From the NCBI GenBank assembly GCA_003168265.1, contig PMSV01000012.1:186001-250000 (forward strand): a stretch of 64,000 nt of DNA, given 5' to 3'. The stretch's first letter is position 1. Every line of letters starts with the position of its first letter. Below the pieces are notes generated by a model. That model was not told the DNA's origin and did not search any database. It saw only the letters and a program-made list of their open reading frames with translations. Shown here one piece after another: positions 26,796-35,761 of the stretch. The translations under genes and the position numbers were made by a program. Source of the stretch: Chitinophagaceae bacterium (GTDB lineage Bacteria > Bacteroidota > Bacteroidia > Chitinophagales > Chitinophagaceae).

Positions 26796-26821
26796 AAGAA
26801 AGGCAGGTAGGTTCCTGCCTT
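26796..26821 (-). terminator. intrinsic terminator between pfkA and pyk
   Basis: On the minus strand AAGGCAGG pairs with CCTGCCTT around AACCTA, then TCTTTTT follows. It lies 8 bp past the pfkA stop and ahead of pyk. Confidence 0.85.
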
Positions 26822-26828
26822 AAATATT

Positions 26829-27812
26829 TTAAGATGCGAGTATTTTAACAATTTTCAACCATTCATCGGTTATTTTCTGCTTCGCCTTCACAGCTCTCTC
26901 CAGAGGCGTAAAGTGCATTTTGTTATTCATTATGCCCACCATCACATTGTGCCTTCCCTCGAGAAGGCATTCCACGGCGCTATAGCCCATGCGGCTGGCT
27001 ATCAGCCTATCCAGACAGCTCGGAGAACCTCCGCGTTGAATATGACCCAAAACACAAACCCTCGTGTCTGCACTAGGTATACGCTCCTTAATGACCTTCG
27101 CCACTTCATCGGCTCCGCCAAAATTGTCGCCCTCAGCCACTACTACCATATTGACGAGCTTTTTCCTGCGCTCCTTCTCAGTGAGGGAGTCGACCAATTC
27201 TTCAATATCCGTCTTTCTCTCAGGGATCAATATATGTTCGGCTCCTGTAGCTATTCCGCTGTGAAGGGCAATATAGCCGGAATCCCTTCCCATGACCTCA
27301 ATAATGAAAAGGCGATCATGAGCATCCGCCGTATCCCTGATCTTATCAATGGCTTCAACGGCAGTATTTACAGCGGTATCGAAACCAATGGTAAAATCCG
27401 TGCCTGCAATATCTTTATCGATGGTGCCCGGAAGACCAATGCATGAAATGTCAAACTCGTTGCTGAATTTATGTGCGCCCCTGAATGAACCGTCTCCGCC
27501 TATTATTACCAAACCATTGATTCCCAGTTTCTTAAGATTGTTATACGCCTTTTTTCGACCCTCATATTCAAAAAATTCCTTGCAGCGTGCTGTCTTGAGA
27601 ATGGTCCCGCCTCTTTGTATGATATTGGCCACGCTCCTGGAGTGCATTGGGATGATATCGTTATCGATCATGCCGCTGTATCCGCGCATGATGCCGCAAA
27701 CTTCAAGCCCGTAATAGATACCCGTTCTGACGACCGCCCGAACGGCAGCATTCATTCCCGGTGAATCGCCCCCGGAAGTGAGGACACCGATCTTGGTAAC
27801 TTTCTTTTCCAT
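26829..27812 (-). CDS. pfkA: 6-phosphofructokinase (ATP-dependent)
   Basis: Phosphorylates fructose-6-phosphate, the committing step of glycolysis. The 327-residue bacterial PfkA shows the ATP site GVLTSGGDSPGMNAAVRA, IGGDGSFRGAHKF, and the catalytic GLPGTIDKDIAGTDFTIGFD. Substrate binding is in RDSGYIALHSG and LGHIQRGGSPSCLDR. The Gly after GGDG favours ATP rather than pyrophosphate use. A strong terminator isolates it from pyk. Confidence 0.96.
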   Translation of the reverse strand: MEKKVTKIGVLTSGGDSPGMNAAVRAVVRTGIYYGLEVCGIMRGYSGMIDNDIIPMHSRSVANIIQRGGTILKTARCKEFFEYEGRKKAYNNLKKLGINGLVIIGGDGSFRGAHKFSNEFDISCIGLPGTIDKDIAGTDFTIGFDTAVNTAVEAIDKIRDTADAHDRLFIIEVMGRDSGYIALHSGIATGAEHILIPERKTDIEELVDSLTEKERRKKLVNMVVVAEGDNFGGADEVAKVIKERIPSADTRVCVLGHIQRGGSPSCLDRLIASRMGYSAVECLLEGRHNVMVGIMNNKMHFTPLERAVKAKQKITDEWLKIVKILAS

Positions 27813-28095
27813 TCAAAATTTACAGTCTTCATGAATATTTTAATAAGTTCTAAGAAAAGCCTGAAACATTAAAAAAATATTCATTCTTTTTAAGAAAGGC
27901 CAAAAGTAAGGAATTGGTTTGATAACTGAAGGCGCGGTGCTTGTAGGTGACTGTAAATCCAGGAAAATCAAAATTGACACATTTCTAAATCATTATTTAT
28001 CGCATTTACTGGTGAAAACTTTTTTTTGTTCAATTTTCCCTGATTTACTAAATTAGAGCTCACAGTTCTTTATTTCTTCACTAAAATGGTAGCCA

Positions 28096-28482
28096 ATGGA
28101 ATCAACGACCATAGAAGAGTTTCATGCGGATTTGCAATCCTGGAAACATGAACTCTCCTCCATCAAACAGGAAATTCGCCATTTCGAACACGAACTCGAA
28201 GACATGGCGTCTAAAAGACTCCCCCGTGCCTTCCTTGCTCAAATCGAGCATTTCCAAAACCTGTTCATTTGCCAGAAAGAAGTCATTGACACTCTGAGAC
28301 ATGACCTTCCCGATTCTAGGCAAAAAGTTGAAGACACATACAATGTCATACGTTCTGTGAAAAGAGAGACGCAGAACCCTTTATTAGAGCGAATGGAAAC
28401 ATTCCGAAAATTATTTCATGACGTTAAGAATGAATTCAAACATTTTTCTTCAACGTCGACGCCTCAACTGGCAACAGGTTAA
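28096..28482 (+). CDS. conserved-looking coiled-coil protein, unknown function
   Basis: A 128-residue soluble, strongly helical and heptad-rich protein (SWKHELSSIKQEIRHFEHEL) with charged Glu/Lys/His faces and a flexible Ser/Thr tail. It has no signal or membrane segment. It is preceded by 283 bp without a gene, in which I see no consensus promoter, and is followed by a strong terminator. No recognised family. It lies between pfkA and the hexosaminidase relic, so DNA may have been lost or gained here. Confidence 0.65.
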   Translation: MESTTIEEFHADLQSWKHELSSIKQEIRHFEHELEDMASKRLPRAFLAQIEHFQNLFICQKEVIDTLRHDLPDSRQKVEDTYNVIRSVKRETQNPLLERMETFRKLFHDVKNEFKHFSSTSTPQLATG

Positions 28483-28505
28483 CAGCCATAAAAAACTTAT
28501 CGCGA

Positions 28506-28535
28506 AAAAGGGCAGCCGTGGGTTGCCCTTTTCTA
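28506..28535 (+). terminator. intrinsic terminator after the coiled-coil gene
   Basis: AAAAGGGCA pairs with TGCCCTTTT around GCCGTGGGT, and the T run ends the stem. It is 24 bp past the stop codon. Confidence 0.85.
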
Positions 28536-28543
28536 TTAAATAA

Positions 28544-28726
28544 TTTCTATGGACAGAATACATGGACAATCCTGACAAAGTAGAATATATGTTATTCCCT
28601 CGCTTAAGCGCATTGAGTGAGGTATTGTGGGCTAGTCAAAAAGATAAAAATTTTGAAGAATTTCCCATGCGCTTAAAAACTCAGTATCAGCGCTATGAGC
28701 TTAGGGGAGTGCATTATAACACTAAA
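28544..28726 (+). pseudogene. relic of a GH20 beta-N-acetylhexosaminidase (C-terminal end)
   Basis: Directly after a TAA, the frame reads FLWTEYMDNPDKVEYMLFPR and then LSALSEVLWASQKD, ending ..YQRYELRGVHYNTK. This is the characteristic C-terminal part of GH20 hexosaminidases: WTEY, then the VEYM-FPR-ALSEVLW block and the final barrel helix. The preceding roughly 90% of such an enzyme, including its catalytic Asp-Glu pair, is absent. It starts 9 bp past the terminator of another gene. It is therefore a truncated remnant, not a gene. Its position beside ROK and nagB fits a former GlcNAc-use operon. The rest of the 377-bp gap up to 28860 shows only the ROK promoter. Confidence 0.75.
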
Positions 28727-28831
28727 GGGATAAGGAAAGGGGGAATAGCTCTATTAATTGTTAAATTTACATTTTTAAAAAATATTTTACTTTAGCCAGT
28801 GATTTTACTAAAATAAATTATTTAATTCCCT

Positions 28832-28839
28832 TAGTTTTG
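28832..28839 (+). promoter_or_regulatory. -7 element (TAGTTTTG) of the ROK gene
   Basis: Exact TAnnTTTG match ending 21 bp before the ATG at 28861. No clear -33 element is seen. Confidence 0.45.
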
Positions 28840-28860
28840 TAAAGTATTTTAACCCTGCCG

Positions 28861-30093
28861 ATGTATTCCATTTTTACTCATCTAAACGATATTGAGCTCT
28901 CGGGTGTAGCCTTCAAAGACCAGGGTAGGAAGAAAAGGGTTATAAGTCATTTTACTGCAAAAGGGGAGTCAACCATTCCAGAACTATCCGAATTACTCAA
29001 TATCAGCATTCCAAAAACTACTGAATTGATTTCCAGCCTCCACGAAGAAGGGCTCGTTATTGACTCGGGTAAGAAGACCGAAGGTCTGGGAAGGAAGGCA
29101 GTTATTTATAGCCTGAACCCCCATTGCTGCTATTTTCTCGGAGTGGAAATTAGAAAATACAAGATCAATATCGGATTGATGAGCTTTAATGGAGATCTTG
29201 TGAAAACGGCACTAAACATCCCGTTTACCTACCTCGAAGCTGGAGAATCCCTTCAGGCCATCATCGGTGAAATAAGAATTTTTTTACAAAAAATCACCAT
29301 ACCCATGGATAAAATCGTGGGTCTGGGTCTGAGCATGGCTGGTCGGATCAATGTCAAGACCAGCAATATTCTCAGCAACTATCATTTTGGAGATGCTCCG
29401 GTAAAGAAGCGGTTGGAGAAGGCATTCGGGCTGCCCGTATTTCTGGATAACGATAGCCGAACTGTGGCCTATGGGGAATATCATTTCGGCCATTCGGGAC
29501 TATCTTTTACTGAACAAAACGTTTGCATAGTCAATATAGATTATGGTATGTCTCTTGGAATATTTGTAAACGGGAAACCTGTTTATGGTGCATCCGGCTA
29601 TGCTGGTGAAATAGGGCATATCCCGATGTTTGACAACCAGAAAATATGTTTTTGCGGGAAAAAGGGATGTCTTGAAACGGAAGCTTCCGGCCTGGCCCTT
29701 ATCGATTTCATACTAAACAAAATCAAAGAACAGAACAGCAGCAGTCTTCAAAACCCTCTTTCAAAAAATGGCTTTCTTGAACTCGAAGATATTTTGGAAG
29801 CTGTGCATCGGGGAGACAATCTGGCCCTCGAAGGAGTCACGCAAATCGCATATAACCTGGGAAGGGGTCTTGCCGTCGCCATCAATATGCTCAATCCTGA
29901 ACTAATAGTATTGGGCGGAATGTTGGCTGGTCTGGGAGAACCATTACTCCTGCCGGTAAAGACCTCCATCATGCAATATTCCCTGAGTCTTGTGAATAAC
30001 GATACCAGGATCATTTTATCTTCGATTGGGCAGCGGGCGGGAATTCCCGGGTGCTGCCTGCTGGTAAGGGATAAGGTGCTTGGGCTCGTTTAG
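28861..30093 (+). CDS. ROK family transcriptional regulator/sugar kinase (NagC-like)
   Basis: A 410-residue ROK protein with an N-terminal winged-helix region (FTAKGESTIPELSELLNISI, residues about 30-75), as in NagC-type repressors. The kinase-like core shows VFLDNDSRTVAYGEY, GYAGEIGHIPM and the ROK zinc motif ICFCGKKGCLETEASG. NagC relatives sense GlcNAc-6-phosphate and repress nag genes. The gene is 37 bp ahead of the NagB fusion and beside the hexosaminidase relic, which supports control of amino-sugar use. Confidence 0.85.
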   Translation: MYSIFTHLNDIELSGVAFKDQGRKKRVISHFTAKGESTIPELSELLNISIPKTTELISSLHEEGLVIDSGKKTEGLGRKAVIYSLNPHCCYFLGVEIRKYKINIGLMSFNGDLVKTALNIPFTYLEAGESLQAIIGEIRIFLQKITIPMDKIVGLGLSMAGRINVKTSNILSNYHFGDAPVKKRLEKAFGLPVFLDNDSRTVAYGEYHFGHSGLSFTEQNVCIVNIDYGMSLGIFVNGKPVYGASGYAGEIGHIPMFDNQKICFCGKKGCLETEASGLALIDFILNKIKEQNSSSLQNPLSKNGFLELEDILEAVHRGDNLALEGVTQIAYNLGRGLAVAINMLNPELIVLGGMLAGLGEPLLLPVKTSIMQYSLSLVNNDTRIILSSIGQRAGIPGCCLLVRDKVLGLV

Positions 30094-30129
30094 CAAGGAA
30101 CGCAAACCTTAGAATAAAATAGATCTTTT

Positions 30130-32028
30130 ATGAGTATGGTTGACACATTTGAGAAAATCCCTGTAAAAAAATTCAATTCCATACAGGAAGGATCCTGTTT
30201 CATTGCCGGGAAAATTGCCGCCCTGATAAAGGAAAAGGAAAAATCAGGACAATTCTGTGTCCTCGGTCTGGCAACCGGTTCCTCTCCTAAAACACTTTAC
30301 TCTGAACTGGTCCGCATGCACAAAGAAGAAGGACTTAGTTTCAGGAATGTCATCGCCTTTAACCTGGATGAATATTACCCCATTGAAGCAAACGCCCTTC
30401 AAAGCTATAAGCGTTTCATGCGCCAGCAACTCTTCAAAAAAGTAGACATAGATCCATCCAATTGTTATATCCCCGACGGTGGCTGGGACCGTGAAAATAT
30501 AAAGAGCAAATGCAGCGAATTTGAGCAATTGATCGAAAATTGTGGTGGAGTCGACCTGCAAATCCTGGGCATAGGTAACAATGGTCATATTGGATTCAAT
30601 GAGCCGGGGTCCAGCCTATTTTCCAAGACTCGTCTTGTACCGCTGGACAATTCCACCAGGCTAGCCAATTCCCATGAATTTCAGAATATTTCCAAAGTGC
30701 CGAGGCTGGCCATAACCATGGGAATAAGCACGATACTGAAAGCAAAGAAGATATATCTTATGGCCTGGGGCCAGCACAAAGCCCCCGTGCTCCAAAAAGC
30801 TGTCGAAGGGCATATGTCGGAGCTCGTTCCCGCTTCTTTGTTACAGCATCATCCCGATTGCACTTTTATTACGGATGAACTGGCAGCCTCCGAACTCACC
30901 CGTTTTAAATCCCCCTGGCTTACAGGGGAATGTGAATGGACCCCTCAAATTATACGCAAGGCTGTGATCAATCTGGCCTTAAAGCTGGGAAAGCCCATCT
31001 TAAGCCTGACCAATGCCGATTACAATGACAACGGACTCAGCGACCTGCTTGTAGAAAAAGGAGATGCTTACGAGATCAACCTGCAGGTATTCTATATGAT
31101 GAGGGATAGCATTACAGGTTGGCCGGGAGGAAAGCCCAAACATAAAAGCGTGGAACGTTCTGAGCCCTTTCCCAAAAGAAGTCTGATTTTCTCTCCTCAC
31201 CCTGACGATGACATCATTTCGATGGGTGGAACCTTCATGCGCCTGCACGATCAGGGACATGAAGTGCACGTGGCTTATCAGACCTCCGGCAATATAGCAG
31301 TGACCGATGAATTTGTGACCCGTTTTCTGGATTTCGCAGTCGGCTTTGAACAACTAAAAGGCATCGACAATAATACCTCCTCCAAGGCCTTGCGGGAAGC
31401 CACCCAATTCCTCAACAATAAAAAAGACAGCGATGCAGATACACAGGATATCAGGGATATAAAAGGGCTCATCCGGCGTTGTGAGGCAAAAGCTACCTGC
31501 CATTACGTTGGATTAAAGGATGAAAATATTCATTTCCAGAACCTTCCCTTTTACGAAACAGGAACCATCGAAAAAAAACCGATGAGTGAGGAAGATATCC
31601 GAATTACCATGGAGCTCTTGCAAAAAGTCAAACCTCACCAGGTTTATTGTGCAGGGGATTTGGCCGATCCGCACGGAACCCATAAAGTATGTCTGGACAT
31701 CGTCTTCGAATCCATTCACCGTCTGAAATCAAACAGAGAGGACTGGGTAAATGATTGCTGGGTCTGGCTCTACAAGGGAGCCTGGCAGGAATGGGATATC
31801 AGTGAAATAGAAATGGCCATACCCATGAGCCCCGACCAGGTAATGAAAAAAAGATACGGCATTTTTATACACCAGAGCCAGAAAGACATGGTCCCCTTTC
31901 AGGGAAGTGATAACCGGGAATTCTGGCAACGGGCTGAACACCGCAATGCCAATACCGCCAACTTATATGCCCAGCTCGGCCTAACCAAATTTGCTGCTAT
32001 GGAAGCCTTTGTCAGATGGAATTTTTGA
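30130..32028 (+). CDS. nagB: glucosamine-6-phosphate deaminase fused to a PIG-L (LmbE-like) domain
   Basis: A 632-residue two-domain protein. Residues about 1-260 form NagB: VLGLATGSSPKTLYSELVRM, FNLDEYYPI, IGNNGHIGFNEPGS, which converts glucosamine-6-P to fructose-6-P and ammonia. From about 350 a PIG-L deacetylase domain follows with FSPHPDDDIISMGGTF and the late GDLADPHGTHK zinc site. PIG-L relatives remove acetyl groups from GlcNAc conjugates, so the fusion could couple deacetylation to deamination; this is inference. Similar fusions occur in Bacteroidota. The product enters glycolysis at the step of the neighbouring pfkA. Confidence 0.9.
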   Translation: MSMVDTFEKIPVKKFNSIQEGSCFIAGKIAALIKEKEKSGQFCVLGLATGSSPKTLYSELVRMHKEEGLSFRNVIAFNLDEYYPIEANALQSYKRFMRQQLFKKVDIDPSNCYIPDGGWDRENIKSKCSEFEQLIENCGGVDLQILGIGNNGHIGFNEPGSSLFSKTRLVPLDNSTRLANSHEFQNISKVPRLAITMGISTILKAKKIYLMAWGQHKAPVLQKAVEGHMSELVPASLLQHHPDCTFITDELAASELTRFKSPWLTGECEWTPQIIRKAVINLALKLGKPILSLTNADYNDNGLSDLLVEKGDAYEINLQVFYMMRDSITGWPGGKPKHKSVERSEPFPKRSLIFSPHPDDDIISMGGTFMRLHDQGHEVHVAYQTSGNIAVTDEFVTRFLDFAVGFEQLKGIDNNTSSKALREATQFLNNKKDSDADTQDIRDIKGLIRRCEAKATCHYVGLKDENIHFQNLPFYETGTIEKKPMSEEDIRITMELLQKVKPHQVYCAGDLADPHGTHKVCLDIVFESIHRLKSNREDWVNDCWVWLYKGAWQEWDISEIEMAIPMSPDQVMKKRYGIFIHQSQKDMVPFQGSDNREFWQRAEHRNANTANLYAQLGLTKFAAMEAFVRWNF

Positions 32029-32121
32029 AATTCTGATAATGATTTATATTTTCTTGCCTTAATAATTCGCGCGTCTTGGAAACAAATTTATCGGCGGATG
32101 AGTGATTAATAATTCCTTCCA

Positions 32122-32129
32122 TAAATTTG
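32122..32129 (+). promoter_or_regulatory. -7 element (TAAATTTG) of the PAP2-like gene
   Basis: Exact TAnnTTTG match ending 16 bp before the ATG at 32146. No good -33 box is seen. Confidence 0.5.
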
Positions 32130-32145
32130 CGCGTTGTAAAAAATT

Positions 32146-32790
32146 ATGAACCAGCAAGGAAAGACAGGATTTAGAGAAAAATGGAAACAGGCATGGGCTT
32201 ACCGCTCCTTTCGCAATCAGACCCTCTCCGGAGCGCTCAGCCTGATTGGTTTGTTTTCATTTCTGCCATTTTTTTTTAAGCTGATAGAAAGCAGGAACGG
32301 GATCCAACTGGATGACTGGCTATTAGATATCATTCACCCCCTGGATGTTTCTGTTGCAATCTTCCTTTTTGTATGGGCAGTAACATTTCTAATGATCGTA
32401 CGCATGGTTCAGAACCCGCAGATATTTGTCATCATGCTATGGGCCTACCTGATCCTGACGCTTATGAGAGTATTCACTATCTCCTTTATTGGCCTCAATG
32501 CCCCCAAAGGGCTGCTTATCCTGGTGGACCCTCTTAGCAATATATTTTATGGCCCCCGGTTTATCACCAAGGACCTGTTTTATTCAGGTCATACCTCAAC
32601 GGCATTCCTGATGTTTCTCTGCCTGCGCAATAAAGCAGATAAAATATTCACTCTGACTGCAACGCTCACCATCGCAACCTTGCTTCTCATCCAGCATGTC
32701 CATTACACCATTGACATAGTGGCTGCTCCATTCTTTGCCCTGCTCAGCTACCTGATCTCTAAGAAAATGATCCATGATTTCAGTTATTGA
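32146..32790 (+). CDS. PAP2/sphingomyelin synthase-like integral membrane enzyme
   Basis: A 214-residue protein with about six membrane helices. The active-site pattern FYSGHTSTAFLMFLCL (around residue 147) and HVHYTIDIVAAPFFA (around 185) gives the His/His/Asp set of the sphingomyelin synthase branch of the PAP2 superfamily. Such enzymes transfer or remove phospho-headgroups at the membrane. The exact lipid is unknown. Sphingolipids are common in this phylum, so a phosphosphingolipid role is reasonable. The gene ends 5 bp from the convergent BamA-like gene. Confidence 0.8.
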   Translation: MNQQGKTGFREKWKQAWAYRSFRNQTLSGALSLIGLFSFLPFFFKLIESRNGIQLDDWLLDIIHPLDVSVAIFLFVWAVTFLMIVRMVQNPQIFVIMLWAYLILTLMRVFTISFIGLNAPKGLLILVDPLSNIFYGPRFITKDLFYSGHTSTAFLMFLCLRNKADKIFTLTATLTIATLLLIQHVHYTIDIVAAPFFALLSYLISKKMIHDFSY

Positions 32791-32795
32791 GAGCC

Positions 32796-33911
32796 CTAGA
32801 AAGCCTCACCCAATTGAAAATAGAATCCGTTAGATTTTCCTTCCCCGATACCGTAATCCAACCGAAGGTTGAGTTTCTCAGTAGGATTGAGTGCGAAGCG
32901 AATACCGCCGCCATAGGAGTATTTTATGCCTTGAAAGTTGATCCCCGCCAGGTTGGGGGCAACATTTCCCAGGTCCCCAAAAACGGTAGCGCCAAATCTC
33001 CAAAATAGAGGGATCCTGTATTCGGACTGGACAATACCCAGGTTCTTATCCCGGTAACGTCCCTGGTAATAGCCCCTCATAAAGTTTGCTCCGCCTAGTA
33101 GTGCCAGGCTCCTAAGTGGTGTTTCCCCTGCATTGAAAAAACCATAAGCCTGAATCGCCAGCACCTCATGCCGGTAAATCATAATGAACTTACGCAGATC
33201 AAGAACGAAGTTGGTATAATCATAGTCTGATCCGAAATAATGCGCAAACCTATTGAAATAAAATTGAAGCATCTCTCCCTGATCCGGTGAGAATGCGTTA
33301 TTCCTTGTATCGTAGGTGAAGCTGCCCCCGAATCCTGAGATATGGTATCCATCCCTTCCCGGCACCATCTCCTGGTCAAAAAGACCGCCTGAATCATATT
33401 TGACACGGAAAAGACGCTGATAGTCATATATCAATCCAAGGAACATTTTATTTCCGATATGGGCCTGCATATGAAGATAAACATAGTATTGCCGGTAACT
33501 ATAGTTTTCCACATTACTGTCCTGACTATATTTGCCAAGTCCCCAGAATTCGTCCGGATAATAGCTATAAGACAATTGCTGACTGATTATATATTTCTCT
33601 CCGGGGAAATAGACAGAACCGTTAATGGCCGCTACAAATTGTTTGTTTAAGGTATAAAGGACCAGGCCTTCCAGGTTACTCGTTCGATCCATCCGGTTCT
33701 TGGGATCGATATGGAAAGTATAGGTGGAAGCCATCCCAAAAGACCAGTTGGTTTCTATTGAACGGGCAACTACTGGCAGCACTAAAGTTTGGCTTGATGC
33801 TGGTATTTTTATCGTATCTTTTTGGCATATACCGGCATAGCTGCATATAAGCAGCAATCCGTAAGAGATGATACCGTAAAATTTCTTATTTTGCAACAAT
33901 ACAAAAGCCAT
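32796..33911 (-). CDS. BamA/TamA family outer membrane protein (surface antigen D15-like)
   Basis: A 371-residue protein from the ATG at 33911 (a TTG at 33923 is also in frame). A signal peptide (YGIISYGLLLICSYAGICQ) is followed by beta-barrel strands with alternating aromatic residues. ISGFGGSFTYDTRNNAFSPD, LALLGGANFMRGYYQGRYRDKN and the C-terminal LDYGIGEGKSNGFYFQLGEAF are hallmarks of the Omp85 barrel. No POTRA domains are evident, so it is a short barrel-only form of uncertain role, perhaps a transporter or surface enzyme anchor. It is monocistronic. Confidence 0.82.
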   Translation of the reverse strand: MAFVLLQNKKFYGIISYGLLLICSYAGICQKDTIKIPASSQTLVLPVVARSIETNWSFGMASTYTFHIDPKNRMDRTSNLEGLVLYTLNKQFVAAINGSVYFPGEKYIISQQLSYSYYPDEFWGLGKYSQDSNVENYSYRQYYVYLHMQAHIGNKMFLGLIYDYQRLFRVKYDSGGLFDQEMVPGRDGYHISGFGGSFTYDTRNNAFSPDQGEMLQFYFNRFAHYFGSDYDYTNFVLDLRKFIMIYRHEVLAIQAYGFFNAGETPLRSLALLGGANFMRGYYQGRYRDKNLGIVQSEYRIPLFWRFGATVFGDLGNVAPNLAGINFQGIKYSYGGGIRFALNPTEKLNLRLDYGIGEGKSNGFYFQLGEAF

Positions 33912-34095
33912 TGTATAAGGCAAAAGGAGGGTTGATCAGGTCAAAAACACAAAATAACATCTTATGCCTTATTTTATTATCTTTACAGTTTAATATAAAA
34001 ATCATAATTTGTTAAAATTAATACCATTTGAATTGATTAAAGGCTCCTACTTAGGAGGAAAATTATTTGAGCACCCCTAAGCAAATGCTAACAAT

Positions 34096-34911
34096 ATGAA
34101 TAAAGTAGCAATTCCTGATTTTACCTTAGAAGATACGCTGACTGAAGAACAACTGAAATATTTTGATAAAGTAGGCGCTATTGTTTTTAGAAATTTCATT
34201 TCTCCCGAGAAGGTTGATTTATTCATTTCCGAAATCAAAAGGATTGAAAAACAATGGCTTGATGAAGGAAAAGAGAAAGTTAACGGTATTCCCCTTAAAT
34301 TCGGAAAGGATGACAAAGGTAACCGGATGATCCAGCGGATGTGTTTCTTGAACCTGCACAGCGATCTTTTCAAAGATTTGCTGCGTGAGCCAAGGATACA
34401 GGCGCTCGTCGGATTACTTTATCCTTATGAAGGAAGGATAGCTGAAAATGAGAAAGACGGTCTGATTCTAAATAATTATGTCCGCATGCCGGACAGTAGC
34501 TTCACTCAAATGGGCTGGCATACCGACAGTCCCCGTGACCTCTTCCTGGGCCAGAAGATACTGCCAATGCTCAATGTGGGTATACATCTGGACGAATGTC
34601 CTTTTGAAAACGGCGGACTGAGGATATTGCCGGGCACCCACAAGCAGAATATGATGCGTCTTCTTTTTGGAAAGAAATATTTCATCGATAATAATCCTGA
34701 TCGAAGAGAAATTGGATTCGATTTGAAAGCGGGAGACCTCACCGTACACGATGGCCGCCTCTGGCATCGGGCACAGCAATCTCCCCATTATGGAGAAGCC
34801 AGTAGGAGGCGTGTTATGTATGTCCCGATCATAACTGGAAAATACATGCCCAAACACGCAAAAAGCAAAACTCCTTTCTATCATCGCTTGGCATCCAGGG
34901 TTCAGAACTAA
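34096..34911 (+). CDS. phytanoyl-CoA dioxygenase (PhyH) family protein
   Basis: A 271-residue Fe(II)/2-oxoglutarate dioxygenase. It carries the metal site WHTDSPRD (His142, Asp144) and a distal His in HDGRLWHRAQ (near 224), with the second-shell VGIHLDECPFENGGLRILPGTHK pattern. PhyH proteins hydroxylate diverse lipids and small molecules, and this substrate is unknown. A hairpin that could act as a 5' element lies at 34044-34057. A terminator follows at 34936, so it is transcribed alone, 67 bp before the SDR gene. Confidence 0.85.
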   Translation: MNKVAIPDFTLEDTLTEEQLKYFDKVGAIVFRNFISPEKVDLFISEIKRIEKQWLDEGKEKVNGIPLKFGKDDKGNRMIQRMCFLNLHSDLFKDLLREPRIQALVGLLYPYEGRIAENEKDGLILNNYVRMPDSSFTQMGWHTDSPRDLFLGQKILPMLNVGIHLDECPFENGGLRILPGTHKQNMMRLLFGKKYFIDNNPDRREIGFDLKAGDLTVHDGRLWHRAQQSPHYGEASRRRVMYVPIITGKYMPKHAKSKTPFYHRLASRVQN

Positions 34912-34935
34912 TATCACCTCCCAAAACGTTAATAT

Positions 34936-34966
34936 AGGCCGGCTTCTCAGTTGGCCTTCCTTTTTT
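34936..34966 (+). terminator. intrinsic terminator after the PhyH gene
   Basis: AGGCCGGC pairs with GTTGGCCT (two G-U pairs) around TTCTCA, followed by TCCTTTTTT. It lies 24 bp past the stop. Confidence 0.75.
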
Positions 34967-34978
34967 AAATCAGTTAAT

Positions 34979-35755
34979 ATGAGTCGTGCACTGATTACAG
35001 GAGCAAGTAAAGGAATAGGTAAGGCAATCGCCTGGGAACTGGCATCCCAAAAAAAATGCAACCTCCTCCTGATTGCCAGATCCGAAGGGTTATTAAAGGA
35101 AACAGCAAAAGCATTGTCCGAAACCTTTGGTATCGAAGTAGATTACTTGGCCATTGACCTCGCCGCCCATGGTGCCGCCCGAAAAGTTTTGGAATGGACC
35201 AGTCAAAAAACCTATCAGATCGATATATTAGTCAACAATGCCGGCTATGGATTGAGCGGTCCCTTCGATAAGTATTCCCTTGAAGAAAACACCCAGATGA
35301 TGGAAGTGAACATGGTGGTTCCTGTCCAGCTATGCCAGCTATTTCTCCCCATGCTGCAGTCCCGTCCAAAAAGCTATATTCTGAATATCGCCAGTTCTGC
35401 GGCCTATCAGGCCGTTCCCTATCTCAGCGTATATGCAGCAACCAAATCCTTTATTCTAAGTTATAGCAGGGGGCTTAGGCAGGAATTGAGGCATTCCGGC
35501 GTTTCGGTAACCGCCATTTCACCCGGCTCCACAGACACGGATTTCGTAGTCAGGGCCCAGATAGGCCCGAAAGGAGTTAAGACCGCTCAGAAAGTCAATA
35601 TGACCGCTCAGGCTGTAGCGCTAATCGCCGTCAAAAGCATGTTTGCCGGAAAGGCTGAAGTAATAACAGGTCTGATCAATAAGGTTGGCGCATTCATGGT
35701 CTGGCTCATGCCAAAAGCCCTGGTCGAAAAAACAGCTATGAAACTCTATGAATAG
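34979..35755 (+). CDS. short-chain dehydrogenase/reductase
   Basis: A 258-residue classical SDR. The cofactor site is ITGASKGIGKAIAWEL with IARS after strand 2, favouring NADP. The NAG motif is LVNNAGYGLSGPF. The catalytic set is Ser in NIASSAAY and Tyr-Lys in SVYAATKSFI. The longer C-terminal hydrophobic segment (VGAFMVWLMPKALV) suggests membrane contact, as in reductases of lipids such as 3-ketosphinganine. That role is inference. Its stop is 6 bp from the convergent M16 protease stop. Confidence 0.82.
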   Translation: MSRALITGASKGIGKAIAWELASQKKCNLLLIARSEGLLKETAKALSETFGIEVDYLAIDLAAHGAARKVLEWTSQKTYQIDILVNNAGYGLSGPFDKYSLEENTQMMEVNMVVPVQLCQLFLPMLQSRPKSYILNIASSAAYQAVPYLSVYAATKSFILSYSRGLRQELRHSGVSVTAISPGSTDTDFVVRAQIGPKGVKTAQKVNMTAQAVALIAVKSMFAGKAEVITGLINKVGAFMVWLMPKALVEKTAMKLYE

Positions 35756-35761
35756 CCGCCC

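Noticed and set aside
28562-28795. 77-residue open frame as an intact small gene
   Set aside because: Its residues match the C-terminus of GH20 enzymes and continue upstream to a stop, so it is treated as a relic. The last 20 codons look non-coding.
34044-34057. CTCCTA-CT-TAGGAG hairpin before the PhyH gene as a riboswitch or masked ribosome site
   Set aside because: The AGGAGG is about 40 bp from the start codon and the stem has only six pairs. No known riboswitch pattern was recognised.
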